In this document: positions 1 to 10,655 of the stretch, piece by piece
Layout of the letters: every line of letters starts with the position of its first letter
How positions within the stretch are numbered: the first letter of the stretch is position 1
Assembly: GCA_036872755.1 (NCBI GenBank)
Contig: JAVHNS010000003.1
Span: forward strand, 3,100,001 to 3,164,000
Length of the DNA stretch: 64,000 nucleotides
From: Orbilia blumenaviensis
Taxonomy: Eukaryota; Ascomycota; Orbiliomycetes; Orbiliales; Orbiliaceae
Direction: 5' to 3'
The notes under the pieces: model-generated
Database searches by the model: none
What the model saw: the letters and a program-made list of their open reading frames with translations, nothing else
Told to the model about the DNA's origin: nothing
Made by a program: the position numbers and the translations under genes

Positions 1-98
1 CTGGTGTATTTAAGGAGGTCTCCCTATCCTTAATTAAATGATTAGAGATCGAGCTGTTCCATGTTGTTCTTGAACTATTACTTAACTAGACTCTCATA

Positions 99-1346
99 AT
101 GGTGTCTTTTACTCTAATTAGTAGCGTGTGCGTGCTTCTTTTATCGGCATCTACGAATGCGAAAGCGACCCCATTTATCGAAGTTAGAACACCAGGGCGG
201 TCACCACGACCACCTTCATACTGTAGTAAGTTAGTCCGAATATCATCTGGATACGATAGTTAGGGCGTTGGTCTTAAGTGCTTTGAAAACTAACAGATGG
301 GTATATTTATTGATAGATAATGTGGGCCAGCTTTTCTCCGTCTTATATTCGAAGAGGCTACAGCCATTTTGCAAGCAATATATAAACCACAAGCCCGGTA
401 ATGTTCGAAAAGTGACAAAGACGGTGACTGCTACGACTTGTGCAAACAAGAATTTAAGATGCACACCCACTACCATCACACCGGTAGTCTCAAGGACAGC
501 TACACGTACTATAACTATCAGCATCCATGGGGAACCTGTGTCGGGTAAGATCGATATCAGTATCTTGATACATGATTCCCACCCTTGAAGTTTTGAATCC
601 CGGGATTAAGCGACCAAATAAACTGACTAATGTCTGATGAGCATGCAGAATACTCCACAATAACACCATCGGTAACTGTCGAAACTACGGTTAGCCGACC
701 CGTCCTAACGATCACTACTACATACACCGTTGGAACACCCCGAAACGGCCTCGAGAAACGGCACTACAAGCCAAAACTCCCAGCTTGCATCTCTCAATGC
801 GTGCCGAACAGGATATCGTCTGCATGTTCTTCACTTGTAGTACCTGTGTCTACTGTAACGAAAACCCGCACCGTCCAAGGAAAGGTCAGAACTGTCATAG
901 CAAGGCCTCGCACCACAACAATTACTCGAACCAAATCCGTAACTTTTACTATTCCCGGAGAGACAACAACTGTGATAGTTACAGCACCAGAGCAGACTGC
1001 CATTGTGACTCGTACAGAAGATATCACGGTGACAGTAACGTCCTCTATATGTCCGTCACGTACACTTGGAGCCTTTGCTATCGGCATAGTCCATAACGAA
1101 CCTGATAGTGGACTCTATGCCCATGTAGATGCAAATAATGAGGCGGAGTGCTGTGGTGCGTGCTATGACAATAGGGGCTGCTTTGGTTGGTTGTGGTATG
1201 AAGGCTTTAGCTGCACATATGTTTACAGCGAGCAACATAGCATGGACCCCGACAGGTCATGCCCAGCGTCCCTTTCTCTCATACTCCCCGCAAGCGGTAA
1301 TGAAGATGATGGTGTTGGTGGGAGGGGCCCGTGCCTTCGGAGTTAA
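99..1346 (+). CDS. secreted Ser/Thr-rich protein with C-terminal apple/PAN-like Cys domain
   Basis: The start is the ATG at 99. It opens a clear signal peptide: a hydrophobic core (VCVLLLSA) ending in an AKA-type cleavage site. Three exons are proposed: 99-225, about 317-544 and 649-1346, giving about 350 residues. The second intron (545-648, GTAAGA donor, CTAAT branch, CAG acceptor) closes the frame exactly. The first (GTAAGT at 226) has a tentative acceptor. The middle is built of TVT/TTT-rich segments likely to be O-glycosylated, and a Kex2-like EKR site follows. The last 80 residues have spaced cysteines (ECCGACYDNRGCFGW and later C, C, GPC), resembling the apple/PAN fold of extracellular fungal adhesins. 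I infer a wall-associated or secreted binding protein; the ligand is unknown. Confidence 0.6.
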
Positions 1347-2281
1347 TTAGATTTATGTTTCCCATATTCTTACGCTCTATTTGAAAACAAACAATAATTC
1401 AAAAGCGATAAACTCCAATTCTCAATGTATACTAAAATACCAATAAATCATCCTGGACTTGGACTTGTAGACCTTTATTCCTTGATTGGGATTAGGCAAC
1501 AAATGGAACTGACGGATATATCGCAGCGACGGTGCTTTGCCGCCTCAGTTATCCAAAATTTAAGATCATAACGATAATTGGGCTTGAACTAATCAGCGAT
1601 AGTGATTAATATTGATTCATCTACATTGTAAAGCCGAGCTCACGAGCGGTGTCACAAATGTCAGCCGAGCCGACCAGAAGCCTCACAACGGTTCGGAACG
1701 TCCGGAGCCCGGAACAAAGCGGCGAATCAACCACCGACCTATCCGGCCGCTACGACCCTTCGGAAATAGGCCTCTGCTACAGGGTTATCTCCTCTTCGAT
1801 AAATATAGCGATACGAGATCTATAGTTGAGGGCGTTATACCCAAGGTCTTAGCTGACTAACAGCCGTGCCTGGGGTACCCTTACCGAATATGCACGTTCG
1901 GCCGACAACCCTGTAGTATTCTTGTCTTAATCAGCATATATTTTCAGACTTCGAAAAATGGATCATTGAAAGAGACTTTTGCTAACGAGAGGAAAATTTT
2001 TTTAGAAGTAATGGTCTATTGGCTCTCGAGATAAATTTAAAAGTTCAAATCCCCGTTAAATTTCTGCAGCATGCGGTCAGTTTCGACGCTAGTTCTTTGG
2101 GATAGGATCTAAAATGCAACACTAAAGCCGCGTTGCGCTACTCCTCACAAAAACAACGCTAAACATTGTCTAACCGTCGGCCGATAGACCAGACTTGAAG
2201 TGCTGCATATCGTAATCAACTGTCAAAATATCCTCATAGGATGATGATTTTTTCAAAATACTCCTTCAAAACCCTCCGTGA
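1347..2281. other. gene-poor stretch
   Basis: AT-rich sequence with no convincing coding signal. An 82-codon open frame at 1612-1860 has no start context, domain or splice signals that I could support. Confidence 0.5.
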
Positions 2282-2647
2282 ATGGACGCCCGCGAACCCC
2301 TCCTAACGATATACGAAGCCTACGTAAGTCCACTAATGGCGCATACAACCCAACCTGCGAAAAATGTAGGCACAATCCCCCCGTCTACTGGTGTGGATAC
2401 TGGTCTTCTGCCCGGCAATGATGATGCCGTGATTTCAAAGTCCGAGGATTCACCTGTTGGCTCTCATACTCCTACAGCAGGTGATGGTGCAGGGATATCG
2501 AGGGATTCAACACCAAGTCCGACCGCTACATCTTGTTACATTGCACGCCAAATATTCTATGCAGACGCAATTACGGTGCAAACCTTGTTTGCTGATAATG
2601 CTGAAGAGGGTAGCTATACCTGGCCTTTCGGCTGTATGATACCTTGA
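2282..2647 (+). CDS. hypothetical protein, possibly the first exon of a degraded gene
   Basis: An ATG-started frame of 121 codons, rich in Ser, Thr, Pro and Asp, with no recognised domain. A GTAAGT lies right after codon 14, so the true structure may be spliced. About 40 bp beyond the stop, at about 2685-2760 in another frame, a short segment reads DILDELVFRIFSTTNLSHLL, which looks like a degenerate F-box helix. I see no way to join it cleanly. This may be a real small gene, a spliced gene, or a relic. Confidence 0.25.
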   Translation: MDAREPLLTIYEAYVSPLMAHTTQPAKNVGTIPPSTGVDTGLLPGNDDAVISKSEDSPVGSHTPTAGDGAGISRDSTPSPTATSCYIARQIFYADAITVQTLFADNAEEGSYTWPFGCMIP

Positions 2648-3564
2648 GTCGCATCGCTAACACTAGCGTATTCGGTTGAACAGACATCCTTGACGAACTT
2701 GTCTTTCGTATTTTCTCAACTACAAATTTATCGCACCTGCTCAATAAAATTGAACGCTATAGAGGTTTGCCTAGGGATAGTTGCGTGTTTTATCACCATG
2801 GCCGACGAGTTGCGAGGGGGGTGGATTTGCCGTCTGGGATGGTAACTCCCCATATCCAGTAGCTCTTTACAATAATTGAGGTATCACTAACATTGAGTTT
2901 GTCACAAACCTAGTACTTTTATTGCTGTCGTAGCTTCGTCATTAAATTGAAAGCTCATATTAGAGGTGGTCCGTGTACACAAAGTTTCAAGCGGTTTTTG
3001 AAGGCGCAGGATTACAGGAAAGGGGCTTTCTTTTGAGTTTTCGTTTCTATCGTTTAACTCCAAACGTTCTGCCGTTCGCTTGCAGTGATATTATCTGATG
3101 CCTTTCCGGTACCTTTTAATCTGCTCAATCTTATTTTACCCCATTTCGTAAAGTTGGAAATTCTAATTTCGACGGTGGTGCTATATTCTTGTATGGCTGG
3201 CTGTTTGAAGTCGGGACCCATAATATTTCGCGACAGCAAGCGCTCAGATGTCTCAAACTTGGTGTTCTTGGCATACTGAAGCCCTATAACCTGGACAGGT
3301 GTGACATATGGGGATTTAAGATGGGTATAGTCCCTATTTCCGGGCGTCGGATGATTCGGTCATTATTTTGCCCCAGTATGGCAGGGGTGATATAAGGAAG
3401 AACTTGGTCTCTCATGATATAAATAGACCAGCTTCTCGTCACTCAATGCTAATAATCTTGATAGTTCAGCAAGACAAAGATTCCAGCTTCGATAAAACGA
3501 TAACTTATCATTCTTTTTTATATTTACCATCTATCTTAAGGCACTAATTGAAACACCAGACACA
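2648..3564. other. intergenic, includes promoter of the aldo-keto reductase gene
   Basis: AT-rich. Holds the F-box-like fragment noted at about 2685-2760 and the TATA-like element at 3418. Nothing else supportable. Confidence 0.4.
3418..3425 (+). promoter_or_regulatory. TATA-like box
   Basis: TATAAATA, 140 bp upstream of the aldo-keto reductase ATG, followed by a pyrimidine-containing leader. Position and sequence fit a core promoter. Confidence 0.4.
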
Positions 3565-4572
3565 ATGCCGTCCAATTTGAAAATCGTTTTCGGCGGCATG
3601 TCCTTGGGTAAAGAAGGCACTGAAACTGCCCGTGTCCATTCTCTTGATACCGCTTCCGCCCTTCTCGATATCTTTACTACCCATGGGTACACCGAAGTCG
3701 ACACAGCACGCATTTATGGATCTGGTAGCAGCGAAGAGTACTTCGCTACGTTGGACTGGAAGGCTCGTGGGTTGACTCTGGCGACAAAACTCTATCCTAC
3801 TGCACGAATGCCCATCCCTGTCCCAGACTCCATGAAGTTTTCACATAGTCCCGAGGATCTGAGACGTGGTTTGATGGATAGCCTGAAAGCCTTGAGGGCT
3901 GACAAGATCAACCTGTTTTACCTTCATGGCCCCGATAGGACTATTGATTATGAAGTCACACTTCGTGCAGTCAACGAACTTCATCAAGAGGGACGTTTCG
4001 AGACGTTCGGATTGAGCAACTATGCTGCCTGGGAAGTTGCGCAGATCTGCGAGATTTGTGATAGAAACGGATGGATCAAGCCATCTGTTTACCAGGGTGT
4101 ATACAACTGCTTCATGCGTGGGATCGAGCCGGAACTTGTGCCTTGCTTGAGGAAGTATGGAATCTCACTTTACATCTTCAACCCACTTGCCGGCGGCCTT
4201 TTGACTGGGAAGTATACCCGCGAAACTGAAGCCGTTGAAGATGGTTCCCGCTTCGACGCTAAATCATTTATGGGTAAAATGGCAAGATTCCGGTATTGGA
4301 ACGAGTACTTCTTCGGGGCATTGGATAAACTTGTCCCAGTGGCGGAGAAGAATGGATTGACGGTTGCGGAGTGCGCGCTCAGATGGCTCGTTTACCATTC
4401 AGCTTTGAAGAAAGGATTCGGAGACGCGGTTATTGTGGGGGCAAGTAGTACGAAACATTTAGAGGAGAATTTGAGGGATTTAGAAAAGGGAGAATTGCCA
4501 GAGGAGGTCGTTAAGGCTATCGATGAAGGATGGGGGTTTGTGGCTGGAGTTCCCTTCAAATATTTTCATTGA
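3565..4572 (+). CDS. aldo-keto reductase, AKR7 (aflatoxin B1 aldehyde reductase) type
   Basis: A single exon of 335 residues, about the usual AKR7 length, with ATG context CACAATGCC. It is an NADPH-dependent cytosolic reductase of aldehydes and dialdehydes. The AKR catalytic tetrad is visible in order: Asp46 and Tyr51 (EVDTARIYG), Lys75 (LATKLYP) and His121 (LFYLHGPDR). Further family features are the FGLSNY strand, YQGVYNC, the NPLAGGLLTGKY loop, and the C-terminal cofactor segment VIVGASSTKHLEENL. The C-terminus (VPFKYFH) also looks like the family. It stands alone in an AT-rich stretch beside a divergently unrelated BTB gene, so context gives no pathway. The physiological substrate is not deducible. 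The family call is secure. Confidence 0.95.
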   Translation: MPSNLKIVFGGMSLGKEGTETARVHSLDTASALLDIFTTHGYTEVDTARIYGSGSSEEYFATLDWKARGLTLATKLYPTARMPIPVPDSMKFSHSPEDLRRGLMDSLKALRADKINLFYLHGPDRTIDYEVTLRAVNELHQEGRFETFGLSNYAAWEVAQICEICDRNGWIKPSVYQGVYNCFMRGIEPELVPCLRKYGISLYIFNPLAGGLLTGKYTRETEAVEDGSRFDAKSFMGKMARFRYWNEYFFGALDKLVPVAEKNGLTVAECALRWLVYHSALKKGFGDAVIVGASSTKHLEENLRDLEKGELPEEVVKAIDEGWGFVAGVPFKYFH

Positions 4573-4810
4573 AGCCATGATTTTACATATATGGGTCTTA
4601 GTAGTCCTTTTAGTTTCTGGTTACATTTATTGGTCCTATATCTGAGATTTTCATGAAGCTGGAGCCCTATTTGGACTCCCATGCGCGTATAATATCCGTG
4701 GGCATTTCTGCGGGGTTTCCTTTAATTTGATAGTATATTAATTTTATTTCTCATGCTGTTTACATTCCCGCACGCCTCTGTTCTTGTTAATGCAACTGAA
4801 TCGTTGACTC

Positions 4811-6082
4811 TTATTTCTGCTTCGTCTCAATCCCTGTAAGGTAGTCTGCGAATTCAGGAACCCAAGAATCCATTGTCTGGCGGGTCCTCCACGGGTTATA
4901 ATAATCGACGATCCTTCTAAACGCTAACTCAGGTCTTTCCCTCAAAACAATCATTGTCAGTCTATCGAAGGGCGCATAGCCTTGAGAATACTTATACGCT
5001 ACCCGAAGTAAAATAGAGCCTATTAGTCCTAGTGCCGGCCGGTCTATGCTCCATAGACGCTGCCTGGATATCGGTACTGGGCTGTTAATAATTTTCCACG
5101 TTATGTCCTCAAGTTGCTTCTTCGGCATGGAAATAAAGTAGCGCACTTCGGTTAGGATAACTTCCAATCCAGCTGCAATCGTGATACCGAACGTGACGAA
5201 ACCCAAGATCATAAAGTATACCCCAAGTATCAAAACCGCCTTGCTGAAGAAATCCGCAAATTTACGACACCCGAGTATCCATAAGAGGTTGGCGAAAAAC
5301 CCAACCGCCCATATTGTACATAGGACACCCCAAATAGTTTGAATAGGCTTCATTCCCAATCTCCATAATGCCTTGATGTTCCAGAAAAGATATACTCTGA
5401 CTCTTTTGGTGGTTGCGTATCTTCCTTTCCATTGCCCCTGATAGTAAATCCTCTGTTCGTCGCAAAAATCGCATGGACAATCTTTCAACCGGTTAAACTC
5501 GGTGGTTAGCAGATCTCTCGCTTCCTCGACCCTCGTAAGCTCTTTTTCAAGCTGACTCCGCTGTGTCCCCCGTTTCGCGGCGAAGTATCCACTGTGCTCC
5601 TTCGATATCGACCGTAAGCATCTCGTAACAGCACTTAAAGCGGTTTGGTCCTGTGCCGCCCATGTCTCGTAGAACTGATACAACTGTGCTAAAAAGGCGC
5701 CATAATCCTCCACCCTTCTCAAAATATGTGGTGCGCAAAGCAGTTGACAAACATGAGTTTTAAGCGCCTGGATTCCCCAATTCTCAGCACAGCTGTAAAC
5801 GTCGAAGCAATTTATGAGAGCTTCGAAGTCGTTGGGGTCTCCGTATTCTGTAACCCCTAGGTATTGGTCTGAGATATAGTCTAGCGTGATTTTAGCCCCT
5901 TGGGGCGAAAGGTGTGGCCACGATGAGACCTCTTGGTTGAAGTTTGGGGCGTAGGTGCCCAGGAAGTCTCGGTAAACACTGAACTTCAGCCGATCGGGGC
6001 CGATATATAGGGTGTAGGGTCTGAACTCTAGATCGCCCATTTGTTCGTTGTAGCTAACGGCTTGTGGGGTTTTAATCGGCAC
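4811..6082 (-). CDS. BTB-like protein with C-terminal transmembrane segments
   Basis: An unspliced frame of 423 codons starting at an ATG (6082). Residues about 20-115 follow the BTB/POZ pattern: a strand pair (YTLYIGPDRLKFSVYRDFL), a middle strand with ALINCFDVYSCAENWG, then helical pairs. A Cys motif (CPCDFC) lies near residue 205. Two hydrophobic stretches at about 245-305 (VLCTIWAVGFFANLLWIL; AVLILGVYFMILGFV) predict two or three membrane passes, and a soluble tail of about 100 residues follows. BTB proteins usually serve as CUL3 adaptors or scaffolds; a membrane-anchored one is unusual. The BTB call rests on pattern, not on a strong motif. Confidence 0.65.
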   Translation of the reverse strand: MPIKTPQAVSYNEQMGDLEFRPYTLYIGPDRLKFSVYRDFLGTYAPNFNQEVSSWPHLSPQGAKITLDYISDQYLGVTEYGDPNDFEALINCFDVYSCAENWGIQALKTHVCQLLCAPHILRRVEDYGAFLAQLYQFYETWAAQDQTALSAVTRCLRSISKEHSGYFAAKRGTQRSQLEKELTRVEEARDLLTTEFNRLKDCPCDFCDEQRIYYQGQWKGRYATTKRVRVYLFWNIKALWRLGMKPIQTIWGVLCTIWAVGFFANLLWILGCRKFADFFSKAVLILGVYFMILGFVTFGITIAAGLEVILTEVRYFISMPKKQLEDITWKIINSPVPISRQRLWSIDRPALGLIGSILLRVAYKYSQGYAPFDRLTMIVLRERPELAFRRIVDYYNPWRTRQTMDSWVPEFADYLTGIETKQK

Positions 6083-6667
6083 TCTTGATACTATACTATT
6101 AATATATTACTTAGTAGGACTGGAAGTATCTAGAACTGAGGAGCTGAGGGTTAACTCAAGCCTGTTTCTATAGAACAGGCGCTGGCAGTTATAGAGGTTA
6201 TATTTTTTTGGTCTTCGCGATTCTCAATGAAATAGAATTTAGAGTTTAGATACTATAGTAGGCATAAATTTACAGTAAGCAAGCAGATATACCTATCGCA
6301 CACGAAAAACAGCTGGATACTATTATTTGCCTCGAGGTTCTCGATACGGGGTTTTTGCTAGACATGATAAAGGATTGTGTTTTTTATTCTTTAAAAATAG
6401 AAAACCAACAACGTGGGATATTTGTTTTAAATCTTCGAAATTCTGATCGGCTCGGTAACTTTAACTTGCTGATCTGTCCGCGGGAGCAAGATGGTAAAGT
6501 GACCTTGATATATGAAACGAATATTCTCGTTCTTACACTTTAATATACAGCCTTTACCCCAGCTAGCCTAGGGGGGCGCATAGCCAATTCCAGAGATCCC
6601 ACCGCAACCCGCACAGCGACAGAGTAAAGGTCCCGCACTACAACGATATCAAGGAACGTCGAAGGGA
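6083..6667. other. intergenic, 5' region of the BTB-like gene
   Basis: AT-rich with no supported feature. A 62-codon frame at 6355-6543 lacks coding character. Confidence 0.45.
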
Positions 6668-6976
6668 ATGAACTCTAGACTCCGTACTCCGACCGCCGAA
6701 CCCTATAGAGAGCGGGTTTGTCGAACATCTAAAGTAAAGATACCCGGAAAGGTACTCGACCCCTCGGCTGATTCTGATGGATCGTCGGAGCCTGCTACAC
6801 TCGAACCAGAGGTTACCAATAGGGGCGAAGCAGTATTAAACTGGTTTGATAAATGTGATAAAGCTCTGCTCCAAGGAACAGATACGCGATACGATCCAGA
6901 AATTAACGAAGCTTTTGAGAAGTTAATATCATACATTGCTCTGGAGCATCTGGGAGCAGAGTCGTCGAACGATTAA
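6668..6976 (+). CDS. small hypothetical protein
   Basis: An ATG-started frame of 102 codons. The first half is Arg/Ser/Pro-rich and looks disordered. The second half (about 55-95) is predicted helical with EAVLNWFDKCDKALLQ and EAFEKLISYIALEHLG. No domain is recognised. It lies between two BTB genes. Codon content looks coding-like, but there is no independent support such as conserved splice sites. Confidence 0.35.
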   Translation: MNSRLRTPTAEPYRERVCRTSKVKIPGKVLDPSADSDGSSEPATLEPEVTNRGEAVLNWFDKCDKALLQGTDTRYDPEINEAFEKLISYIALEHLGAESSND

Positions 6977-7801
6977 TAAAGGGGTGAAAGGGAAGGTGGG
7001 GGTGACGTCGATGGTTATAAGTATGTGAGTCGAGTCGCAGGCTCCGTGTGTCGTAATGCGGACGAAGTGTTTTTTTCTGACAAATTCAGCTCTAGTTTGA
7101 AGATAGTCAGTTCAAGGTATATAAATAGTACTAGTACCTGGTTCAGACCTTGAAGGGGTGACCGCATCACGTGGCCAGCTGGCTAAATAAAACAGTAATC
7201 GTCAAGCTTTGACCTTTAAACAATAATTGGGACTTGGATCGGGAGTAAATTTAATATCGAAATACCTATCCGAAGCTATCTATAGAAGTTTATTGTTGAT
7301 CTCAAATTGTAAAAAAGATACTATACGTGAAGCCTTAATCTTCTATCAAGATGGCGACGTCGGCAACGGCAATATATAGGCCATAGATATTTCAAGATGA
7401 TGATCCTTCATTTTGCAAAGAGGCCGAGAGGTTATGTAGCCTAGCCCTTAAATAACGGTTTTTAAACGTGAAATCAGGCTTTATCATCAACAATTCTTCA
7501 ATGAATTTCAATCGACACAACTTCAGCATCCAAAATATCCACATTAACGCGTTATCATCAAGTCCCTTCGCTGTACCTTACTAACTGTTCGAACATGGCA
7601 AAATCTTGTAGTATGTACCTTGTCCTTGTGGTTTGGAGCTAATTCCGAAAAGAGGCTGACCCTATTGAAAATTAGAAAGCTGTTCTATTCTTCTCAAATC
7701 GGTTGAAAATACCTTCGGGGAATATAGTATTGATGCGCCCCTGAATTGGATCTCAAGGAATTTTTATCTTTCCTTCCCGTATCACGATAAGATCAAGATC
7801 A
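6977..7801. other. intergenic
   Basis: AT-rich sequence with no coding frame, RNA gene or repeat that I can support. Confidence 0.45.
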
Positions 7802-8610
7802 ATGCTTTTGACGCGTGAGTTCGATTTCCAGAGTGTGGCTCCCCTTTCTACATTACGAGTGTCTAAGAGTCTAAAACTAGGTCTGAACCTATTACTATCA
7901 TCATTGGAGCTGGACAGGGACTTGGTAGGCATAAAAAATATGTTTTACCGAAAGATAGTTGCGTGCGACACTCCAATTATTTCGCGACAGCCTTGCGGAC
8001 GCCAGTTTGGCCAGAGTCTCAGCGGTCAACCTTCAATTTTCGAGAGCTTCAACAATTTGGGCTTATTGCGACAGCGATCAAGTCGGGAACTATTTTTGTC
8101 GAGCCGTCTACATGCTTCGAATTCTATAATACCGCCGATTACCTCTGCATGGACAAAGTAATGGAAATCATATGCCAAAAAATCGGGGACTCGAAATTCA
8201 TCAACTTCATCCCGAACCTGGATCTCTACATCCAACAGTTGCTAGACTGGTTTGAGAAGTGGCAGGATCGCCAACAAGTCCAGTACGCATTCATCCGTGC
8301 TATTTTTGCAGTTGAGGTGGAGGCCGGAATCAAAAGATCTAAAGTAGCAAGCTGGTGCAAGTTGCGAAAAGACTGGGAGGAAGTGCCACGCCGGTGGGGA
8401 CTCGTCCCCCTTGGCTCGGGCTCCAATAGGGCTGGACAAGTTCCTACGGTGCCCCCGGGCGCTATGCCCGAGCGTTATCAGAGACTGCAATGTCTACGTC
8501 AGTCCGCTCGGAGGTCGATCCAGGGAAATTTACCATGGATTTTGTTCAACCTACATTGCAAGGATTGTAGGTGTAACCGCAGAATTAGTCTGGAAGCGGG
8601 AAGTTCGTAG
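7802..8610 (+). CDS. BTB/POZ domain protein
   Basis: The BTB signature is clear: PITIIIGAGQGLGRHKKYV, then VRHSNYFATAL with PVWPES, then FEFYNTADYLCMDKVMEIIC. This is the canonical first strands, the helix pair around the His-Ser motif, and the later helices. The frame is open from 7867 to the TAG at 8610. A short first exon at 7802-7814 (ATG CTT TTG ACG C) followed by a GTGAGT donor and a 53-bp intron ending at 7867 restores frame, giving 251 residues; the AAG acceptor is weak, so the N-terminus is tentative. After about residue 190 the sequence turns low-complexity and may be a degraded or alternatively spliced 3' end. Likely a substrate adaptor for a CUL3-type ligase or a scaffold. Confidence 0.65.
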
Positions 8611-9491
8611 TCACTTCCCTTTGAACTTTTTGCTGGCCTCGGGGGCTAGGCAGTAGGCTTGCGAGGGAAGGGCGCTTCTTCTTAAAAACCCTTCACGCAT
8701 TGTCAAAATTTCCGCGTGTGGATCCTATACCGAGACACTTAACTACATATCGATACTTTACATTCTAACCTAGCTCTTCGATAAAACGTTCATATGTGCC
8801 TGTGAATACACTATGACAACTTGGTCCTACTCTACTACTATATGGATGTATGTTGCGGACAATTAGTTTGCAGGAAACCCACGAATTCATGTCAATTTTT
8901 ACCGCAGATACCGAAGAACTGATATACTGGTACCGAGACTGAGACATATTTATATGCACTTAGGCCTATGTCTAGATTAATTTCGGATATATCTAGCCAT
9001 ATTTTGTAATAACTAACATGTTAACAGTCCACCCAAATTCCGAATATTTGTTTCGCCCCCAAACCTCGACTCGCATAGTCGTGATACCAGCGGTTTGATC
9101 CTTGATAGTTGATATAGAGCCCCTGAGAAAAACAGGAAAATGGTTACAGAAATCTGAATACATGATTATAAATTAAGTTAATAGGTTATGCGAGAAGCTT
9201 TAGGGGTAGCTAGCAAGACAATTAATGGATGCTATTTTGCAACATAAAGAAGGGCTGGGGAGGAGAGCTCCGGGAAGAGAAGAAAACGTCTCTATTCGGC
9301 ATGCTCGGATGCTCCGCATCCTCGATTTTGTCTCGAACAAGGCCTACTATCTTGATCTATAACTACAGGACGCATTCTTTGTTCCCTATCCTTCCTCCAA
9401 TTCACTTCCTCTGCATCCCCCATACATCAAGTCGAAATTCCATCTCGCCACAACTTATCACACTGCTCAGCAAGTCCGTAAAGATATCAGA
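8611..9491. other. intergenic and probable 5' leader of the next gene
   Basis: AT-rich until about 9200. The last 250 bp is pyrimidine-rich (CCTCCAATTCACTTCC type), typical of a fungal leader, so the 88-codon frame at 9229-9495 is more likely 5' untranslated sequence. Confidence 0.4.
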
Positions 9492-10004
9492 ATGACTTCC
9501 AAGGGAAATCTATCAGGGCCTCGGGTTGTTCGGAGAGGGCCACAAGGCGATCAAAACATGAAGATTTTCGTAAGCTGGACCCCCGAGCAGGACGAGTACG
9601 AGGACGAGGACGAACCTCCTAGTAGCTGTAAGTTCCTAACCAGTTTCTGGAAGGTTGCCCACAAAGCAAATATATATACTAGAAGTCGTAAGCCTATATG
9701 GTCGCCATTTACTAAAAGTTTGTTCGTCCTCAATTTAGCACCTATACCAGTCATGTGTGGGCGTTATGATGTCCTCCCTGATGCCTATTTCGCCGCCATC
9801 ACTTATAAATTCGAATATGAGGCGATCCAGCTGTTAGGCGAAGGCTGGACCTATGTTTACGTCACTAAGGATGGGAGACCGCTAGATAAGAAGAAGACCT
9901 TTAGAGAAAACGGAATACTCCCGCCGTCAGATCCAGAAGAGATTATCGACTTGGAGGTAACCGTGACCATGATTCCGAAAGTTAAGTCTGCCAAGAAGGT
10001 ATAA
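9492..10004 (+). CDS. ubiquitin-like (beta-grasp) small protein
   Basis: The ATG at 9492 opens exon 1 (to 9627), with MKIFVSW as the first strand and an acidic DEYEDEDE run. A GTAAGT donor at 9628 and a TTTAG acceptor at 9738 (or CCAG at 9750) both keep frame, although the intron itself is also open. Exon 2 reads DAYFAAITYKFEYEAI, WTYVYVTKDGRPLDKKKTF, then EEIIDLEVTVTM. That order (strand, helix, strand with a G-x-P/L-x-x-x-x-T turn, short helix, final strand) matches ubiquitin/SUMO-like folds. There is no C-terminal GlyGly, so it is probably not a conjugated modifier. It has the same layout as the convergent gene at 10656-11647. About 127-131 residues after splicing. Confidence 0.55.
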   Translation: MTSKGNLSGPRVVRRGPQGDQNMKIFVSWTPEQDEYEDEDEPPSSCKFLTSFWKVAHKANIYTRSRKPIWSPFTKSLFVLNLAPIPVMCGRYDVLPDAYFAAITYKFEYEAIQLLGEGWTYVYVTKDGRPLDKKKTFRENGILPPSDPEEIIDLEVTVTMIPKVKSAKKV

Positions 10005-10655
10005 ATACGGGCGATAATGTGAAAGCACACCGCTTGCCTGCCCATAGCTAGCTAATCACGAGTTGTACCAATGATGGTTCTTCATGTTTCAGATTTGTGC
10101 CCTAATATGAGAGTTTTATATTTCTTTCACACAGTTTCGGCGAGCTTGGTTGAGAAAGTATCAGTGGCCATCTTGAATTGGGGAAGTCTGAAGTTTTCAA
10201 AGATATAATTTAATCGTTCTTTTGTTTTACTTGTATTTGCGCTGGATAAGCTTTCCAGAAGTCAGACTATCTTTAAATTTAATATACGAGTCCTACTTCA
10301 GTCACGATTCGCGAGATATTTACTTGTTGTAATATATGCAGCGAAAAAGGGCTGGTGGAGGTCTCGAGACGCCGGTTAATTAAGATATACATATGCACGA
10401 GCTTTAGATATCTCAGAACTCATAAATATCATCATGTGTAGGGTATTTAACATTTCGACCCTTATACTTCATATATTTTATGAAACATCTCGTAGAGAGG
10501 CTTCCGAATCCCCTTAAATGAGCATGTACGCCAGACAACTATTGTACAGGCAGCGGAAACAGTTCAACTATAGACATGAATATTAATAATGGTATAGTTT
10601 CAAAGCTAAGATATGCTCGAGTCCAACTGGTTGGGAAGACTAAACGTCAAGATCC
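10005..10655. other. convergent intergenic region
   Basis: The shared 3' region of two converging genes; AT-rich, with no other feature seen. Confidence 0.45.

Noticed and set aside
785..1096. Open frames overlapping the secreted protein gene
   Set aside because: They lie in other phases of a confirmed coding exon with no start context or domain; treated as shadows.
3565..9491. Secondary-metabolite cluster around the aldo-keto reductase
   Set aside because: No synthase, P450, MFS pump or tailoring enzymes nearby; neighbours are BTB-type genes.
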